Shown here: positions 1 to 8,408 of the stretch, piece after piece | Layout: every line of letters starts with the position of its first letter | Numbering within the stretch: position 1 is the first letter of the stretch | From: CAIZGX01 sp046048875 | GTDB lineage: Bacteria > Bacteroidota > Bacteroidia > Flavobacteriales_D > Sanyastnellaceae | Assembly (NCBI GenBank): GCA_046048875.1 | Contig: JBJOFG010000006.1 | Span: 62,001 to 126,000, forward strand | Direction: 5' to 3' | DNA: 64,000 nt | The notes under the pieces: generated by a model | What the model saw: the letters and a program-made list of their open reading frames with translations, nothing else | What the model was told of the DNA's origin: nothing | Databases searched by the model: none | Made by a program: the position numbers and the translations under genes

Positions 1-1
1 G

Positions 2-862
2 CCATGGATTTTTACTAATTGGATTGGAATAAAAGATGCTCCCGATCATAAAGGTATACCTACAAATGTTCAGTGGAGCTTTTACATTGGAGCCGCAGCA
101 TTTCTTCTTTTCGTATTGTATACTGTGGTGACATCTAAAGAGTATCCGCCTTCTGCTGAAAGTGCTGAAGAGAATAAAAAATCTAAAAGAGGCGGGCTTA
201 AGTCAGGTGTGAATGAAATCTTTCATGCGATAGGGAATATGCCAAAACGTATGAGACAGTTGGCGCTAGTGCAATTTCTAACTTGGCCAGGCTTGTTTTT
301 AATGTGGTTTTATTACACTCCTGCCGTGGGTGCTGATATATTCGGGGGAAGTGCTGCAGAGAATTCAGATGTCGCACTCCGTACGTTGTATAAGCAAGGA
401 ACAGAATTGGCGGGTTTGACTTATTCTTTTCAGAATTTAGTTACATTTTTATTTGCAATGTTTTTGCCTCTGTTGGCTAAGCCATTGGGACAGAAATACA
501 CGCATCAACTCTGTTTAAGCATTGGTGGTTTGGGACTTATTTCTCTCTCGTTTATTCATGGTGTCGAAAATCAAATGTATTTGTTCGGTGTCATGGGGGC
601 AGTGGGCATCGCATGGGCGAGTATTCTTTCGATGCCCTATGCTATGCTTGCCGACTGTCTGCCCGGCGACAAGATTGGGGTTTATATGGGTATTTTCAAT
701 TTCTTCATTGTATTACCTGAAATTATTGCAGCCTTATCTTTCGGTTGGGTAATGGATACTTTTTTAGACAATAATCGAGTTCTAGCGGTTTCAATCGGAG
801 GCGGATTATTAATTCTAGCTGGAATTTTAACAATGCGGATTAGCGAGACAAAGAATTCTTAA
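2..862 (+). CDS. SLC45-type MFS sugar transporter, 5'-truncated by window edge
   Basis: The frame is open from the first bases of the window, so only the C-terminal 286 codons are visible; the TTG at 116 is internal, not a start. Several hydrophobic helices flank a lysine-rich cytoplasmic linker around codons 45-65. The motif MLADCLPGDKIGVYMGIFN matches the signature late helix of SLC45/GPH-type symporters, which carry sucrose or maltose with protons across the inner membrane. Such genes often sit beside maltose or starch genes in Flavobacteriia; here the upstream partner is outside the window. Family is fairly sure, substrate is not. Confidence 0.8.
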   Translation, partial: PWIFTNWIGIKDAPDHKGIPTNVQWSFYIGAAAFLLFVLYTVVTSKEYPPSAESAEENKKSKRGGLKSGVNEIFHAIGNMPKRMRQLALVQFLTWPGLFLMWFYYTPAVGADIFGGSAAENSDVALRTLYKQGTELAGLTYSFQNLVTFLFAMFLPLLAKPLGQKYTHQLCLSIGGLGLISLSFIHGVENQMYLFGVMGAVGIAWASILSMPYAMLADCLPGDKIGVYMGIFNFFIVLPEIIAALSFGWVMDTFLDNNRVLAVSIGGGLLILAGILTMRISETKNS

Positions 863-894
863 GACTATCTTTGAATTTCTAATTCGAAACGATA

Positions 895-1467
895 GTGGAG
901 CTTGTATCAACTTTTCTTCCTACCCAATACGGCGACTTTGAAATTAAGGCGTTCGATAGCGGCAATGCCGAACTTCCGAATCTCGCTTTAATTCATCCCG
1001 AATGCGATAAATCGTCGCCCGTTGTGGTGCGCATACATTCAGAGTGTATGACCGGAGATGTCTTTGGTTCTCGCAAATGCGATTGCGGAGATCAACTGCA
1101 CGCAGCCCTGAAACAATGCGGAGAAGAAAAGGGTGTTTTAATTTATTTGCGTCAAGAAGGAAGAGGCATTGGCCTAGTAAATAAATTGAAGGCATATCAA
1201 CTTCAAGAAAAAGGAATGGATACGATTGAGGCGAACGAAGCATTGGGTTTCGATGCCGATTTAAGAACCTTCGATCAAGCCGTTGAGATTTTATTGGAAT
1301 TGGAAATTCGTCAAGTGAAACTACTAACGAACAACCCGTTGAAGATTGAGGCGCTTCAGGGCATAGGTTTTGTAAGCGTTGAACGCTTGCCTTTGCACGG
1401 AGAAGAATTCGATTCAAACAAGAATTATTTGAATACGAAGCGCGAAAAAATGGGACATCAACTTTGA
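895..1467 (+). CDS. ribA: GTP cyclohydrolase II
   Basis: First step of riboflavin synthesis: GTP is opened to 2,5-diamino-6-ribosylamino-4-pyrimidinone 5'-phosphate, formate and pyrophosphate. The zinc cysteines are C51, C62 and C64 (SEC then KCDCGDQL), with the same spacing as in the E. coli enzyme. RQEGRGIGL and LTNNPLK are the GTP-binding and catalytic segments. Length of 190 residues fits a stand-alone RibA without the RibB half. The start is GTG at 895; an in-frame stop lies just upstream, so no ATG alternative exists. A TATCTTTG box at 866-873 could be its promoter. Confidence 0.93.
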   Translation: MELVSTFLPTQYGDFEIKAFDSGNAELPNLALIHPECDKSSPVVVRIHSECMTGDVFGSRKCDCGDQLHAALKQCGEEKGVLIYLRQEGRGIGLVNKLKAYQLQEKGMDTIEANEALGFDADLRTFDQAVEILLELEIRQVKLLTNNPLKIEALQGIGFVSVERLPLHGEEFDSNKNYLNTKREKMGHQL

Positions 1468-1477
1468 TTCATTTAAC

Positions 1478-3511
1478 ATGAATAAAAAATTATTCATAAG
1501 CTTTATCTTTTTTTGTTCGCTTGGAGTTGCGCATGCTCAAAGTTGCGAGTACACTGTGACGAAGAACATTCAAAAGCTTTTGGATAAAGCCGCTGACGGC
1601 AAGAAGTACAGCAGCGACGAGCGCATTGTCTTTCTGGAGCAAGCGTTGGAACAAGATGCCGAATGTCTTCCATGCATGTTGCAATTGGGTGAAATGAAAT
1701 TCCTTCGCGCTAAACGACAAGGTTCTGGATTCGAAGAAACCATTCGTTTGTATGAAGAGCTGAAAGCGAAATGCGAAGAGTATCACTCTGAAATGTATTA
1801 CTTCCTCGGAGCCATGCATTACGCGAATCAAGAATACGACGAGGCCACTGAATGCTTCGAGAAATTTCTGAGATTCCCCGACGGCGATCCTTCGAAATTC
1901 AATTCGAACTACGATAAAAAATACAAAGAGGTGGAAGAGGCTTTGGTATCTGTTAAAGCCTACAACAAAATTTTCAACGGAAATAAGAATTACGTTTTCA
2001 AACCGAAAAAAGTAACAGGGGTTTCTACGCCGAGCGATGAGTATCTTCCAATGATTTCTCCAGATGGTGAAATTTTGTTCTTTACACGTTTGCTCATTAA
2101 GCAAGCGAAGGGAGATTTTACAAGTAAGGAAGTGGAAGAGTTTACTTGGAGTAAGCGCGCAGATATAAATGCACAATTCGACAATGGAAATGCCTTGCCA
2201 CCCCCTTTCAACAAAGGCGGATCGTACGGTGGCGCAACGCTTTCAATCGATAACAAGGAACTTATCATCGCGAAGTCTAATCCGAATGCAAAGAATGCCA
2301 ACAACATCGATTTATTCTCAACCCGATTCGAGCGCATCACGAAAGACGATGGAACCGTTGGTTATGTGTGGAGCGACTGGGTAAGTCTGGGTGAAGGCGT
2401 AAACACCCCAGACGGATGGGAAGCTCAGCCTTCATTAAGTGGAGATGGCCAGACCTTAATTTTCGCGGCTGTGCGACCAGAGTGTATGAAAGACAATTCA
2501 GGAAATTTCAGTCATGATTTATTCATGTCTCGAAAACAGTCAGATGGTTCGTGGGGGAAATGTGTTCCGCTTCCAGCTTCCATCAATACGAAAGGACAAG
2601 AAAAGGCTCCCTTCATTCACAGTGATAGTCACACCATTTATTTTTCAAGCGATGGGCATTTGGGTGTTGGAGGAATGGACTTCTTTTACGCGAAAATGAA
2701 CGACGACGGCACGTTCAGTGAAGTGGAAAACATTGGCGCTCCGATTAACGATGAGAACGATCAGATTGGAATTATTGTAAGTAGCGATGGAGAATTGGCG
2801 TACTTCGGAGCCGACAGATATTTGGGAGAAAAGAGTTACGATATTTTTCAATTCAACATGCCTGAAAAAGCAAAGCCCGAACGCGTAGCCATTATCAAGG
2901 GTGAAGTGAAAGGCGACGATGGAACGCCAGCGCAGAATGCTTCTGTGACTATTCAATACGCCCAGTCGGGAAGTGAAGAACAAGTGAAGGTGAACAACGA
3001 CGACGGTTCGTATGCTGCAATTGTTCGCACGAATAAAAAAGAAGATGTCGTGTTGAAAGTGGAAGGAGAGAATATTGCCTTCAATGCGCACGTGATTTCG
3101 AAAAAAGAAAACAACGACCCAGCGGCAATCTTGAAATTGAATTTGGAAACGTCTGTCGTTGCAGAGAACAAACCTTTCGTGATTAACGATATTTATTATT
3201 CTACAAGTTCAACTTCCATTAATGAAGAGTCGAAATTGATCTTGATTCAATTTGCAGATTATTTGAAGGAACATCCAACCTGGATGATCGAAATTCGCGG
3301 GCACACCGATAACATTGGTGACGATAAATCGAATGAAGCGCTTTCATTAGGAAGAGCAAATCAAGTCAAAGACTTTTTGGTTGCAAAAGGTGTGAAGGTT
3401 GAACAGCTTTCAGCGAAAGGATTTGGAGAATCTAAACCAGTCGTTTCAAACGACACCGATTCGGGAAGAGCGAAAAACAGAAGAACTGAATTTGTCATTA
3501 AAAAACTATAG
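1478..3511 (+). CDS. OmpA-family envelope protein, PorE-like (TPR, PD40, CRD, OmpA_C)
   Basis: Exported protein of 677 residues with a signal peptide ending near AHAQ. Domain order is a TPR-like helical part (about 30-170), PD40/WD40-like beta-propeller repeats (about 185-460, with repeated SxDG turns), a carboxypeptidase-regulatory-like domain (about 465-560), and a C-terminal OmpA peptidoglycan-binding domain (about 575-677, motif IEIRGHTDN). This order and length match PorE of the type IX secretion system, which anchors the machinery to peptidoglycan. Similar proteins with other roles exist in Bacteroidetes and a lipobox is not obvious, so PorE identity is tentative. Ends one base before the trmD start. 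Confidence 0.75.
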   Translation: MNKKLFISFIFFCSLGVAHAQSCEYTVTKNIQKLLDKAADGKKYSSDERIVFLEQALEQDAECLPCMLQLGEMKFLRAKRQGSGFEETIRLYEELKAKCEEYHSEMYYFLGAMHYANQEYDEATECFEKFLRFPDGDPSKFNSNYDKKYKEVEEALVSVKAYNKIFNGNKNYVFKPKKVTGVSTPSDEYLPMISPDGEILFFTRLLIKQAKGDFTSKEVEEFTWSKRADINAQFDNGNALPPPFNKGGSYGGATLSIDNKELIIAKSNPNAKNANNIDLFSTRFERITKDDGTVGYVWSDWVSLGEGVNTPDGWEAQPSLSGDGQTLIFAAVRPECMKDNSGNFSHDLFMSRKQSDGSWGKCVPLPASINTKGQEKAPFIHSDSHTIYFSSDGHLGVGGMDFFYAKMNDDGTFSEVENIGAPINDENDQIGIIVSSDGELAYFGADRYLGEKSYDIFQFNMPEKAKPERVAIIKGEVKGDDGTPAQNASVTIQYAQSGSEEQVKVNNDDGSYAAIVRTNKKEDVVLKVEGENIAFNAHVISKKENNDPAAILKLNLETSVVAENKPFVINDIYYSTSSTSINEESKLILIQFADYLKEHPTWMIEIRGHTDNIGDDKSNEALSLGRANQVKDFLVAKGVKVEQLSAKGFGESKPVVSNDTDSGRAKNRRTEFVIKKL

Positions 3512-3512
3512 C

Positions 3513-4184
3513 ATGCGAATAGATATTCTAACCATTCTTCCTCGCTTGCTCGACGGGCCATTTGCTGATTCTATTTTGAACCGTGCGCAAAAAAATGGTC
3601 TGTGCGAAATTCACATTCACAACATTCGAGATTACTCAACAGACAAACACAAGAGTGTAGATGATTATCAGTTTGGCGGGGGAGCAGGAATGGTTATGCT
3701 CATTCAGCCCATTGCAGATTGCATAGATAAATTGAAGGCTGAGCGTGAATACGATGAGATAATTTATTTGACTCCAGATGGAGATAGACTCAATCAAAGC
3801 ATGTGCAACACATTTTCCTTGGGAAAGAATTTGCTTATGATTTGCGGACATTACAAGGGCATAGATCAACGTTTGCGCGATCATTATGTGACGCGCGAAA
3901 TATCTATCGGTGATTATGTTTTAAGTGGAGGAGAATTAGCTGCTGCTGTTTTAGTAGATGCGATCGTGCGATTAATTCCGGGTGTGATGAACGATGAAAC
4001 GAGTGCATTGACCGATTCATTTCAAGATAATTTATTGGCACCACCTGTTTACACAAGACCTGCAGAGTATAACGGTTGGAAGGTTCCAGATGTTTTGACT
4101 TCTGGGAATTTCAAGGCTATTGAAGATTGGCGCATGCAACAAGCCTTCGAGAAAACAAAAACAAGAAGACCCGACTTGCTATGA
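3513..4184 (+). CDS. trmD: tRNA (guanine-N1)-methyltransferase
   Basis: Methylates G37 of tRNAs reading CNN codons, using SAM, which prevents +1 frameshifting. The 223-residue SPOUT protein starts at ATG 3513 (MRIDILTILP), two bases after the previous stop; a longer reading from 3399 would lie inside the upstream OmpA gene and is rejected. Knot-region motifs are visible: FGGGAGMVM, TPDGDRLNQ, ICGHYKGIDQR and SIGDYVLSGGE. Its TGA overlaps the ATG of rarA (ATGA at 4181-4184), so the two are probably translationally coupled. The usual rpsP-rimM-rplS neighbours are absent, as is common in this phylum. Confidence 0.95.
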   Translation: MRIDILTILPRLLDGPFADSILNRAQKNGLCEIHIHNIRDYSTDKHKSVDDYQFGGGAGMVMLIQPIADCIDKLKAEREYDEIIYLTPDGDRLNQSMCNTFSLGKNLLMICGHYKGIDQRLRDHYVTREISIGDYVLSGGELAAAVLVDAIVRLIPGVMNDETSALTDSFQDNLLAPPVYTRPAEYNGWKVPDVLTSGNFKAIEDWRMQQAFEKTKTRRPDLL

Positions 4185-5446
4185 GCACGCCACTAGCGGA
4201 AAGAATGCGTCCAAAAACATTCGATGAATATGTTGGACAATCGCATTTGATTGGCAAAGGTGCTGTGCTTCGAAGCATTATTGAAAGCGGACATATTCCA
4301 AGCATGATTTTTTGGGGACCTCCGGGTGTTGGAAAAACTACGTTGGCAAATATCATTGCACAAACACAACAACGTCCGTTCTTTTCCTTAAGTGCAATCA
4401 ATAGCGGAGTGAAAGAAATTCGCGAAGTGTTGGATCAAGCTGGGAAGGGCGGGTTGTTTCAAAAGAGTGCTATTTTATTCATAGACGAGATTCATCGGTT
4501 TTCAAAGAGTCAGCAAGATTCTCTTCTAGGCGCCGTAGAAAAAGGAGTTGTAACCTTGATTGGTGCAACTACAGAGAATCCTTCTTTTGAAGTGAATGGA
4601 GCGTTGTTGTCGCGCTCGCAGGTGTACACCCTGAACGCGCTCACCAAAGATGAACTCAATCAGTTGTTGGAAGATGTTATTGTTCGCGATGAAGCGCTTC
4701 GCGCTAAAAAAATTCAATTAGAAGAAACGCAGTCGCTCTTGAAATACAGCGGTGGCGATGCCCGCAGATTGCTGAATGTACTTGAGTTAGTTGTTGAATC
4801 CATTTCAGAGACGCCTTGCGTCATTAAAAACGAATCGGTAGAGAACGTCATTCAAACGAATGCTGCCCGTTACGACAAGACCGGTGAAATGCACTACGAC
4901 GTTATCTCAGCGTTCATTAAAAGCGTTCGCGGAAGTCATGCGCAAGCTGCGACGTATTATTTAGCGCGCATGATCAAAGGCGGGGAAGACCCGCTATTCA
5001 TAGCGCGAAGGTTGGTCATATTGGCCTCAGAAGATATTGGTTTGGCGAATCCGAATGCGCTATTGATTGCGGAAGCAACCTTTCGCGCTGTTCAAAATAT
5101 AGGCTGGCCTGAAGCACGCATTCCATTGAGCATGTGTACCGTTTATTTGGCAACCAGCGCGAAAAGTAATTCGGTGTATACTGCCATAGACGCGGCGTTG
5201 GCATTGGTAGAGCAAACAGGCGATCTGCCTGTGCCCATGCATTTGCGCAACGCACCAACGAAGTTAATGAAGGAGTTAGGGTACGGAAAGAACTACGAAT
5301 ACGCGCACGCACACGAGGGAAATTTTGTTCGTCAAGAATTTCTGCCACAAGAAATTGCATCGTCGGAATTTTATACTCCCGGCAACAATCCGAAAGAAGC
5401 AGCTATTCTAAAATGGCTTCAAGAACGCTGGGGGACGAATGAATAA
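4181..5446 (+). CDS. rarA: Replication-associated recombination protein A (AAA+ ATPase)
   Basis: AAA+ clamp-loader-like ATPase that acts at stalled replication forks. Walker A is GPPGVGKTT (near residue 46), Walker B is LFIDEIHRF, and sensor 1 is GATTENPSF; a helical C-terminal tetramerisation region follows. At 421 residues it has the normal length. The start is ATG 4181 (MSTPLAERMRPK), chosen because it gives the conserved N-terminus and the ATGA overlap with trmD; the reading from 4127 adds residues unlike the family. The next gene begins eight bases before its stop. Confidence 0.94.
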   Translation: MSTPLAERMRPKTFDEYVGQSHLIGKGAVLRSIIESGHIPSMIFWGPPGVGKTTLANIIAQTQQRPFFSLSAINSGVKEIREVLDQAGKGGLFQKSAILFIDEIHRFSKSQQDSLLGAVEKGVVTLIGATTENPSFEVNGALLSRSQVYTLNALTKDELNQLLEDVIVRDEALRAKKIQLEETQSLLKYSGGDARRLLNVLELVVESISETPCVIKNESVENVIQTNAARYDKTGEMHYDVISAFIKSVRGSHAQAATYYLARMIKGGEDPLFIARRLVILASEDIGLANPNALLIAEATFRAVQNIGWPEARIPLSMCTVYLATSAKSNSVYTAIDAALALVEQTGDLPVPMHLRNAPTKLMKELGYGKNYEYAHAHEGNFVRQEFLPQEIASSEFYTPGNNPKEAAILKWLQERWGTNE

Positions 5447-6515
5447 TAACGCGACACGAAACTTTGGACTCGATCTGTTTCGAGCATTGGCCATTATGTT
5501 GGTGGTATTGTCTCACGGAAAATTTTTATTGAATGGAACGGTCCTAGAGAATTTTCCGTTTGTGAAAATGCTCGACGGCGTTGATTTGTTTTTCGTGTTA
5601 AGCGGATTTTTAATTGGTGGAATATTGTTGAAGTCTTCCTCCGAAGGGTTGAATTGGCGGGGTGTTTCGCATTTCTGGAAAAGAAGATGGTTGAGAACGC
5701 TGCCGAATTATTATTTGATTTTATTGTTGAATTTTCTTTTCGTTTCATACGGAATTATATCAGGTGACCTGACTGTTTTCGGATGGAAGTTCATGGTCTT
5801 CCTTCAAAACTTTTCGAAGCCTTTGATTGGGTTTTTCTGGGAGTCGTGGAGCTTGGCAGTGGAGGAGTGGTTCTACATTTTTACCCCGATTATGCTCTGG
5901 GGACTGCTGAAAGTTTTGCGGTTGAAGTGGGCCTATCTTGTTGCAACGCTTGTAATGATTGCTGTTCCCTTGATTTACCGCGCTTACTCATTTGATCCTA
6001 AGCTTGATGATTTTTGGTTCGATGTGCAGGTTCGAAAGATTGTCGTGTTTCGACTCGATGCTATTGCATTCGGATTGTTGCTCGCTTGGATTTATTCTTT
6101 CTATAAAAATCTCTGGGACAAGTGGAAGAATGTAGCGCTCGTTTTAGGAATGGTCATTGTTTTATTCTTGTTGAATAACAGTGCTTCAAACGCATCTTTT
6201 TATCGTCAAGTATTTTATTTCAGTATAACACCATTCGCTATAGCGCTAATCCTTCCTTGGTTTGAAGGAATAACATCTTCATGGAAACGCATAGTCAGCG
6301 CAGTGACGCACATCAGCAAGATTTCGTATTCGATGTATTTGATCAATCTCGCTCTAGTGGCTCAAGTAATTGGAAAGAATTTTCCGGTTGCAGGAAATGC
6401 AGATGGAATTATGAAATACCTCATTTACTGGGTAATAGTGATTGCGGTTTCTTCGGCCCTTTATTATTTTGTCGAAAGGCCGATTCTTCGGTGGAGAGAT
6501 AACGCTTCGCGATGA
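5439..6515 (+). CDS. Acyltransferase 3 family membrane protein
   Basis: Polytopic inner-membrane protein of 358 residues with about ten hydrophobic helices. The N-terminus GLDLFRALAIMLVVLSHGKF carries the R and H pattern of the OafA/YrhL acyltransferase-3 family, which moves acetyl or other acyl groups onto sugars of LPS, peptidoglycan or exopolysaccharide. VDLFFVLSGFLIGG is the second typical segment. Acceptor and acyl group cannot be read from sequence. It overlaps rarA by eight bases. The final codons and the TGA stop fall inside a palindromic word array (6503-6609), so the present C-terminus is set by that element. Confidence 0.87.
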   Translation: MNNNATRNFGLDLFRALAIMLVVLSHGKFLLNGTVLENFPFVKMLDGVDLFFVLSGFLIGGILLKSSSEGLNWRGVSHFWKRRWLRTLPNYYLILLLNFLFVSYGIISGDLTVFGWKFMVFLQNFSKPLIGFFWESWSLAVEEWFYIFTPIMLWGLLKVLRLKWAYLVATLVMIAVPLIYRAYSFDPKLDDFWFDVQVRKIVVFRLDAIAFGLLLAWIYSFYKNLWDKWKNVALVLGMVIVLFLLNNSASNASFYRQVFYFSITPFAIALILPWFEGITSSWKRIVSAVTHISKISYSMYLINLALVAQVIGKNFPVAGNADGIMKYLIYWVIVIAVSSALYYFVERPILRWRDNASR

Positions 6516-6609
6516 CACGACACGTTGTGATGACAATCTACGATTGATGACCACTTCATGGATGACGGCGAAGCCGAGGACCGCGATGCGGATGACGCTT
6601 CGCGATGTG
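6503..6609. repeat. Palindromic word array, locus A (GATGAC spacer)
   Basis: Seven short palindromic words follow each other, separated by GATGAC (one copy GAGGAC, last copy GATGTG): CGCTTCGCG, ACGACACGTTGT, AATCTACGATT, CACTTCATG (imperfect), GGCGAAGCC, CGCGATGCG, CGCTTCGCG. Arms of 3-5 bases pair around 2-3 base loops. It fills the gap between two convergent genes and supplies the TGA stop of the acyltransferase. Related arrays lie at 7660-7749, 19685-19776 and 47088-47148. No known element of this design is recognised. Confidence 0.8.
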
Positions 6610-6611
6610 GA

Positions 6612-7631
6612 TTAATGGATGTGATTTGCGATGTTTCGAGCGATGGAAGGGCCTTCGTAGATAAAGCCAGTGTATACTTGAACAAGAGAAGCGCCTGCAT
6701 TTAATTTTTCTTGAGCATCTTTTGAAGTGTGAATTCCACCGACACCAATAATTGGAAATGCGCCATTCGATTTTTGATTTAAGTATTGAATGACTTCTGT
6801 AGATCTATTTCGTACAGGTGCTCCGCTAAGTCCGCCCATTCCTATGCTCTGAATAATATCTGAGCTTGTTTGTAAATGCTCGCGGGAGATAGTGGTGTTG
6901 GTTGCAATTACGCCTGCAATTTTTGTTTCAAGAACAATTTCAACAATATCGTTCAATTGATCGTCTGTTAAATCTGGAGCAATTTTCAAGAAGATTGGAC
7001 GCGGTTTTGGAAACGTATTATTTGTTTCAGCAAGAGTAGAAAGAATTTTCATTAGCGGTTCTTTCTCTTGCAGTTCGCGCAATCCTGGAGTATTCGGTGA
7101 ACTCACATTCACTACGAAATAATCTACACAATCGTGAAGGGCATTCAAGCAAATCAAATAATCACTTAACGCATCTTCATTCGGTGTGATTTTATTCTTT
7201 CCAATATTTCCACCAACAATAATTTTCGATTTGCGTTTTCTTAATCTCTCAGCAGCGTCTTCAACACCACCATTATTAAATCCCATGCGATTGATTAACC
7301 CGTTGTCTAATGGTAGTCTGAACAATCTCGGCTTATCATTTCCCGGTTGAGCCTTCGGAGTAAGTGTTCCTATTTCGACATGCCCGAATCCTAATAATGC
7401 CAACTCATCTATCCATCGCGCATCTTTATCAAACCCTGCAGCCAATCCCACCTTGTTTGGAAATTCAATTCCAGCAACAACAATTCTATTTTCTTTCGCT
7501 TTAAAAATTGATTTCAAAATAATTTTTCCTCCAGGAATCTTCGTTGTGAATTTCAAAAGATCCATGGCCAAGTAATGCGCCTTCTCTGGATTGAATAGAA
7601 AAAAGAAAGGTTTAATCAGAAGCTTATACAT
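6612..7631 (-). CDS. pyrD: Dihydroorotate dehydrogenase (quinone), class 2
   Basis: Oxidises dihydroorotate to orotate in pyrimidine synthesis, passing electrons through FMN to quinones at the inner membrane. The N-terminal amphipathic segment (MYKLLIKPFFFLFNPEKAH) is the membrane-binding part of class 2 enzymes, and the catalytic serine lies in NVSSPNTPGLRELQ. GFNNGG and GVGGI are FMN-phosphate contacts. Start chosen at ATG 7631: a perfect TATTTTTG box sits 4 nt upstream, and the longer reading to 7787 only translates a palindromic word array as Asp-rich sequence. Length 339 is normal. Confidence 0.93.
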   Translation of the reverse strand: MYKLLIKPFFFLFNPEKAHYLAMDLLKFTTKIPGGKIILKSIFKAKENRIVVAGIEFPNKVGLAAGFDKDARWIDELALLGFGHVEIGTLTPKAQPGNDKPRLFRLPLDNGLINRMGFNNGGVEDAAERLRKRKSKIIVGGNIGKNKITPNEDALSDYLICLNALHDCVDYFVVNVSSPNTPGLRELQEKEPLMKILSTLAETNNTFPKPRPIFLKIAPDLTDDQLNDIVEIVLETKIAGVIATNTTISREHLQTSSDIIQSIGMGGLSGAPVRNRSTEVIQYLNQKSNGAFPIIGVGGIHTSKDAQEKLNAGASLVQVYTGFIYEGPSIARNIANHIH

Positions 7632-7635
7632 GCTG

Positions 7636-7643
7636 CAAAAATA
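7636..7643 (-). promoter_or_regulatory. -7 promoter box for pyrD
   Basis: On the minus strand TATTTTTG matches the Bacteroidetes TAnnTTTG box and is followed by CAGC and then the ATG. With transcription starting about five bases after the box, the mRNA would begin at the start codon (leaderless). Confidence 0.6.
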
Positions 7644-7659
7644 CGGCATCTCATTCATC

Positions 7660-7749
7660 AATCGAAGATTGTCATCAACGTAGTTGTCATCCGCATCGCG
7701 GTCATCGGCTTGGCCGTCATCGCAACGCGTTGCGTCATCCGCATCGCGG
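7660..7749. repeat. Palindromic word array, locus B (GTCATC spacer)
   Basis: The cleanest array. Words AATCGAAGATT, AACGTAGTT, CGCATCGCG, GGCTTGGCC, GCAACGCGTTGC and CGCATCGCG are each separated by an exact GTCATC. All six words pair perfectly arm to arm around 2-3 base loops. It lies between divergent pyrD and the 7857 gene, beginning 17 bases upstream of the pyrD -7 box. Confidence 0.85.
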
Positions 7750-7814
7750 TTTTGGTGAATAACTCTGTTGATATGTGTGAATTTCACTTTCGTCGCAAGG
7801 CTTCCGATGCCGTT

Positions 7815-7822
7815 TATTTTTG
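7815..7822 (+). promoter_or_regulatory. -7 promoter box upstream of the 7857 gene
   Basis: TATTTTTG matches TAnnTTTG; transcription would start near 7827 and give a leader of about 30 nt. No clear -33 element is seen. Confidence 0.45.
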
Positions 7823-7856
7823 ATGAAATCGAAAGATTAATAAATCGTTAAGGCAT

Positions 7857-8408
7857 ATGATTACATTTTTTGGAAAAAAGAAAATTTCAGCGGAGCGCGC
7901 AGCAACCTTGTTCGTGAATACCTTGTTGGATTCAGTGGAAGGTGGATTTCCGGAAGTAGCGGGATTTATTCGCGATACCCCTGAGTTTGTTTCTACTCCA
8001 AAAATTAGTGACGAGGAATACGGAAAGTTTTTGATGATTGCCATTGTAGGAAACTTCAATTACTTGAACGAACACTTCCGTGATGGTGAAGGTGATTTAA
8101 TTATCCAACATTGTGTAGATCAGTTCGCGCCTGTTTTCGATTTGTCTCCAGTTGCTTTTCAAACGAAATTGAACGATTACAAGAAGTTCATGGCTCACGT
8201 GAATTTCCCTTCGAAAAATATTTTGTACAGCATGTCGAAGGCATTCTTCTTTAAATATGAATTGAATCAATACCAAGACGAATACTTCAGAAGCATGAAC
8301 ACCCCAAATCCAATTTTCTTAAAGAGCTTGGATGAAGTCATGCGTAATTTCATTTGGGATTGGGCTGCTTTCTGTGACAAGTATAAAGTGCAGTTGGCTT
8401 CAATTTAA
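7857..8408 (+). CDS. Hypothetical cytoplasmic protein (183 aa)
   Basis: I do not recognise a family. The product is soluble, without a signal peptide or membrane helix, and looks largely helical with many aromatic residues (for example KNILYSMSKAFFFKYELNQY). It starts with MITFFGKKKISAERAA and no better start is nearby. Codon use resembles its neighbours, so it is probably a real, lineage-conserved gene. It stands alone: divergent from pyrD, and convergent with the S41 protease, with four bases of overlap at the 3' ends. Confidence 0.7.
   Translation: MITFFGKKKISAERAATLFVNTLLDSVEGGFPEVAGFIRDTPEFVSTPKISDEEYGKFLMIAIVGNFNYLNEHFRDGEGDLIIQHCVDQFAPVFDLSPVAFQTKLNDYKKFMAHVNFPSKNILYSMSKAFFFKYELNQYQDEYFRSMNTPNPIFLKSLDEVMRNFIWDWAAFCDKYKVQLASI

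Noticed and set aside
944..1417. Minus-strand open frame opposite ribA
   Set aside because: Entirely antisense to a well-conserved gene, with no family motifs; a shadow frame. The same holds for 1490-2176 and 2645-3091 on the minus strand.
7660..7749. CRISPR array
   Set aside because: Spacing is 13-18 bp, the constant part is only 6 bp and not palindromic, while the variable part is palindromic. No cas genes are present.
7632..7787. N-terminal extension of pyrD rich in Asp (DADDATRCDDGQADDR)
   Set aside because: It is only the GTCATC array read through in frame; the conserved N-terminus and the -7 box place the start at 7631.
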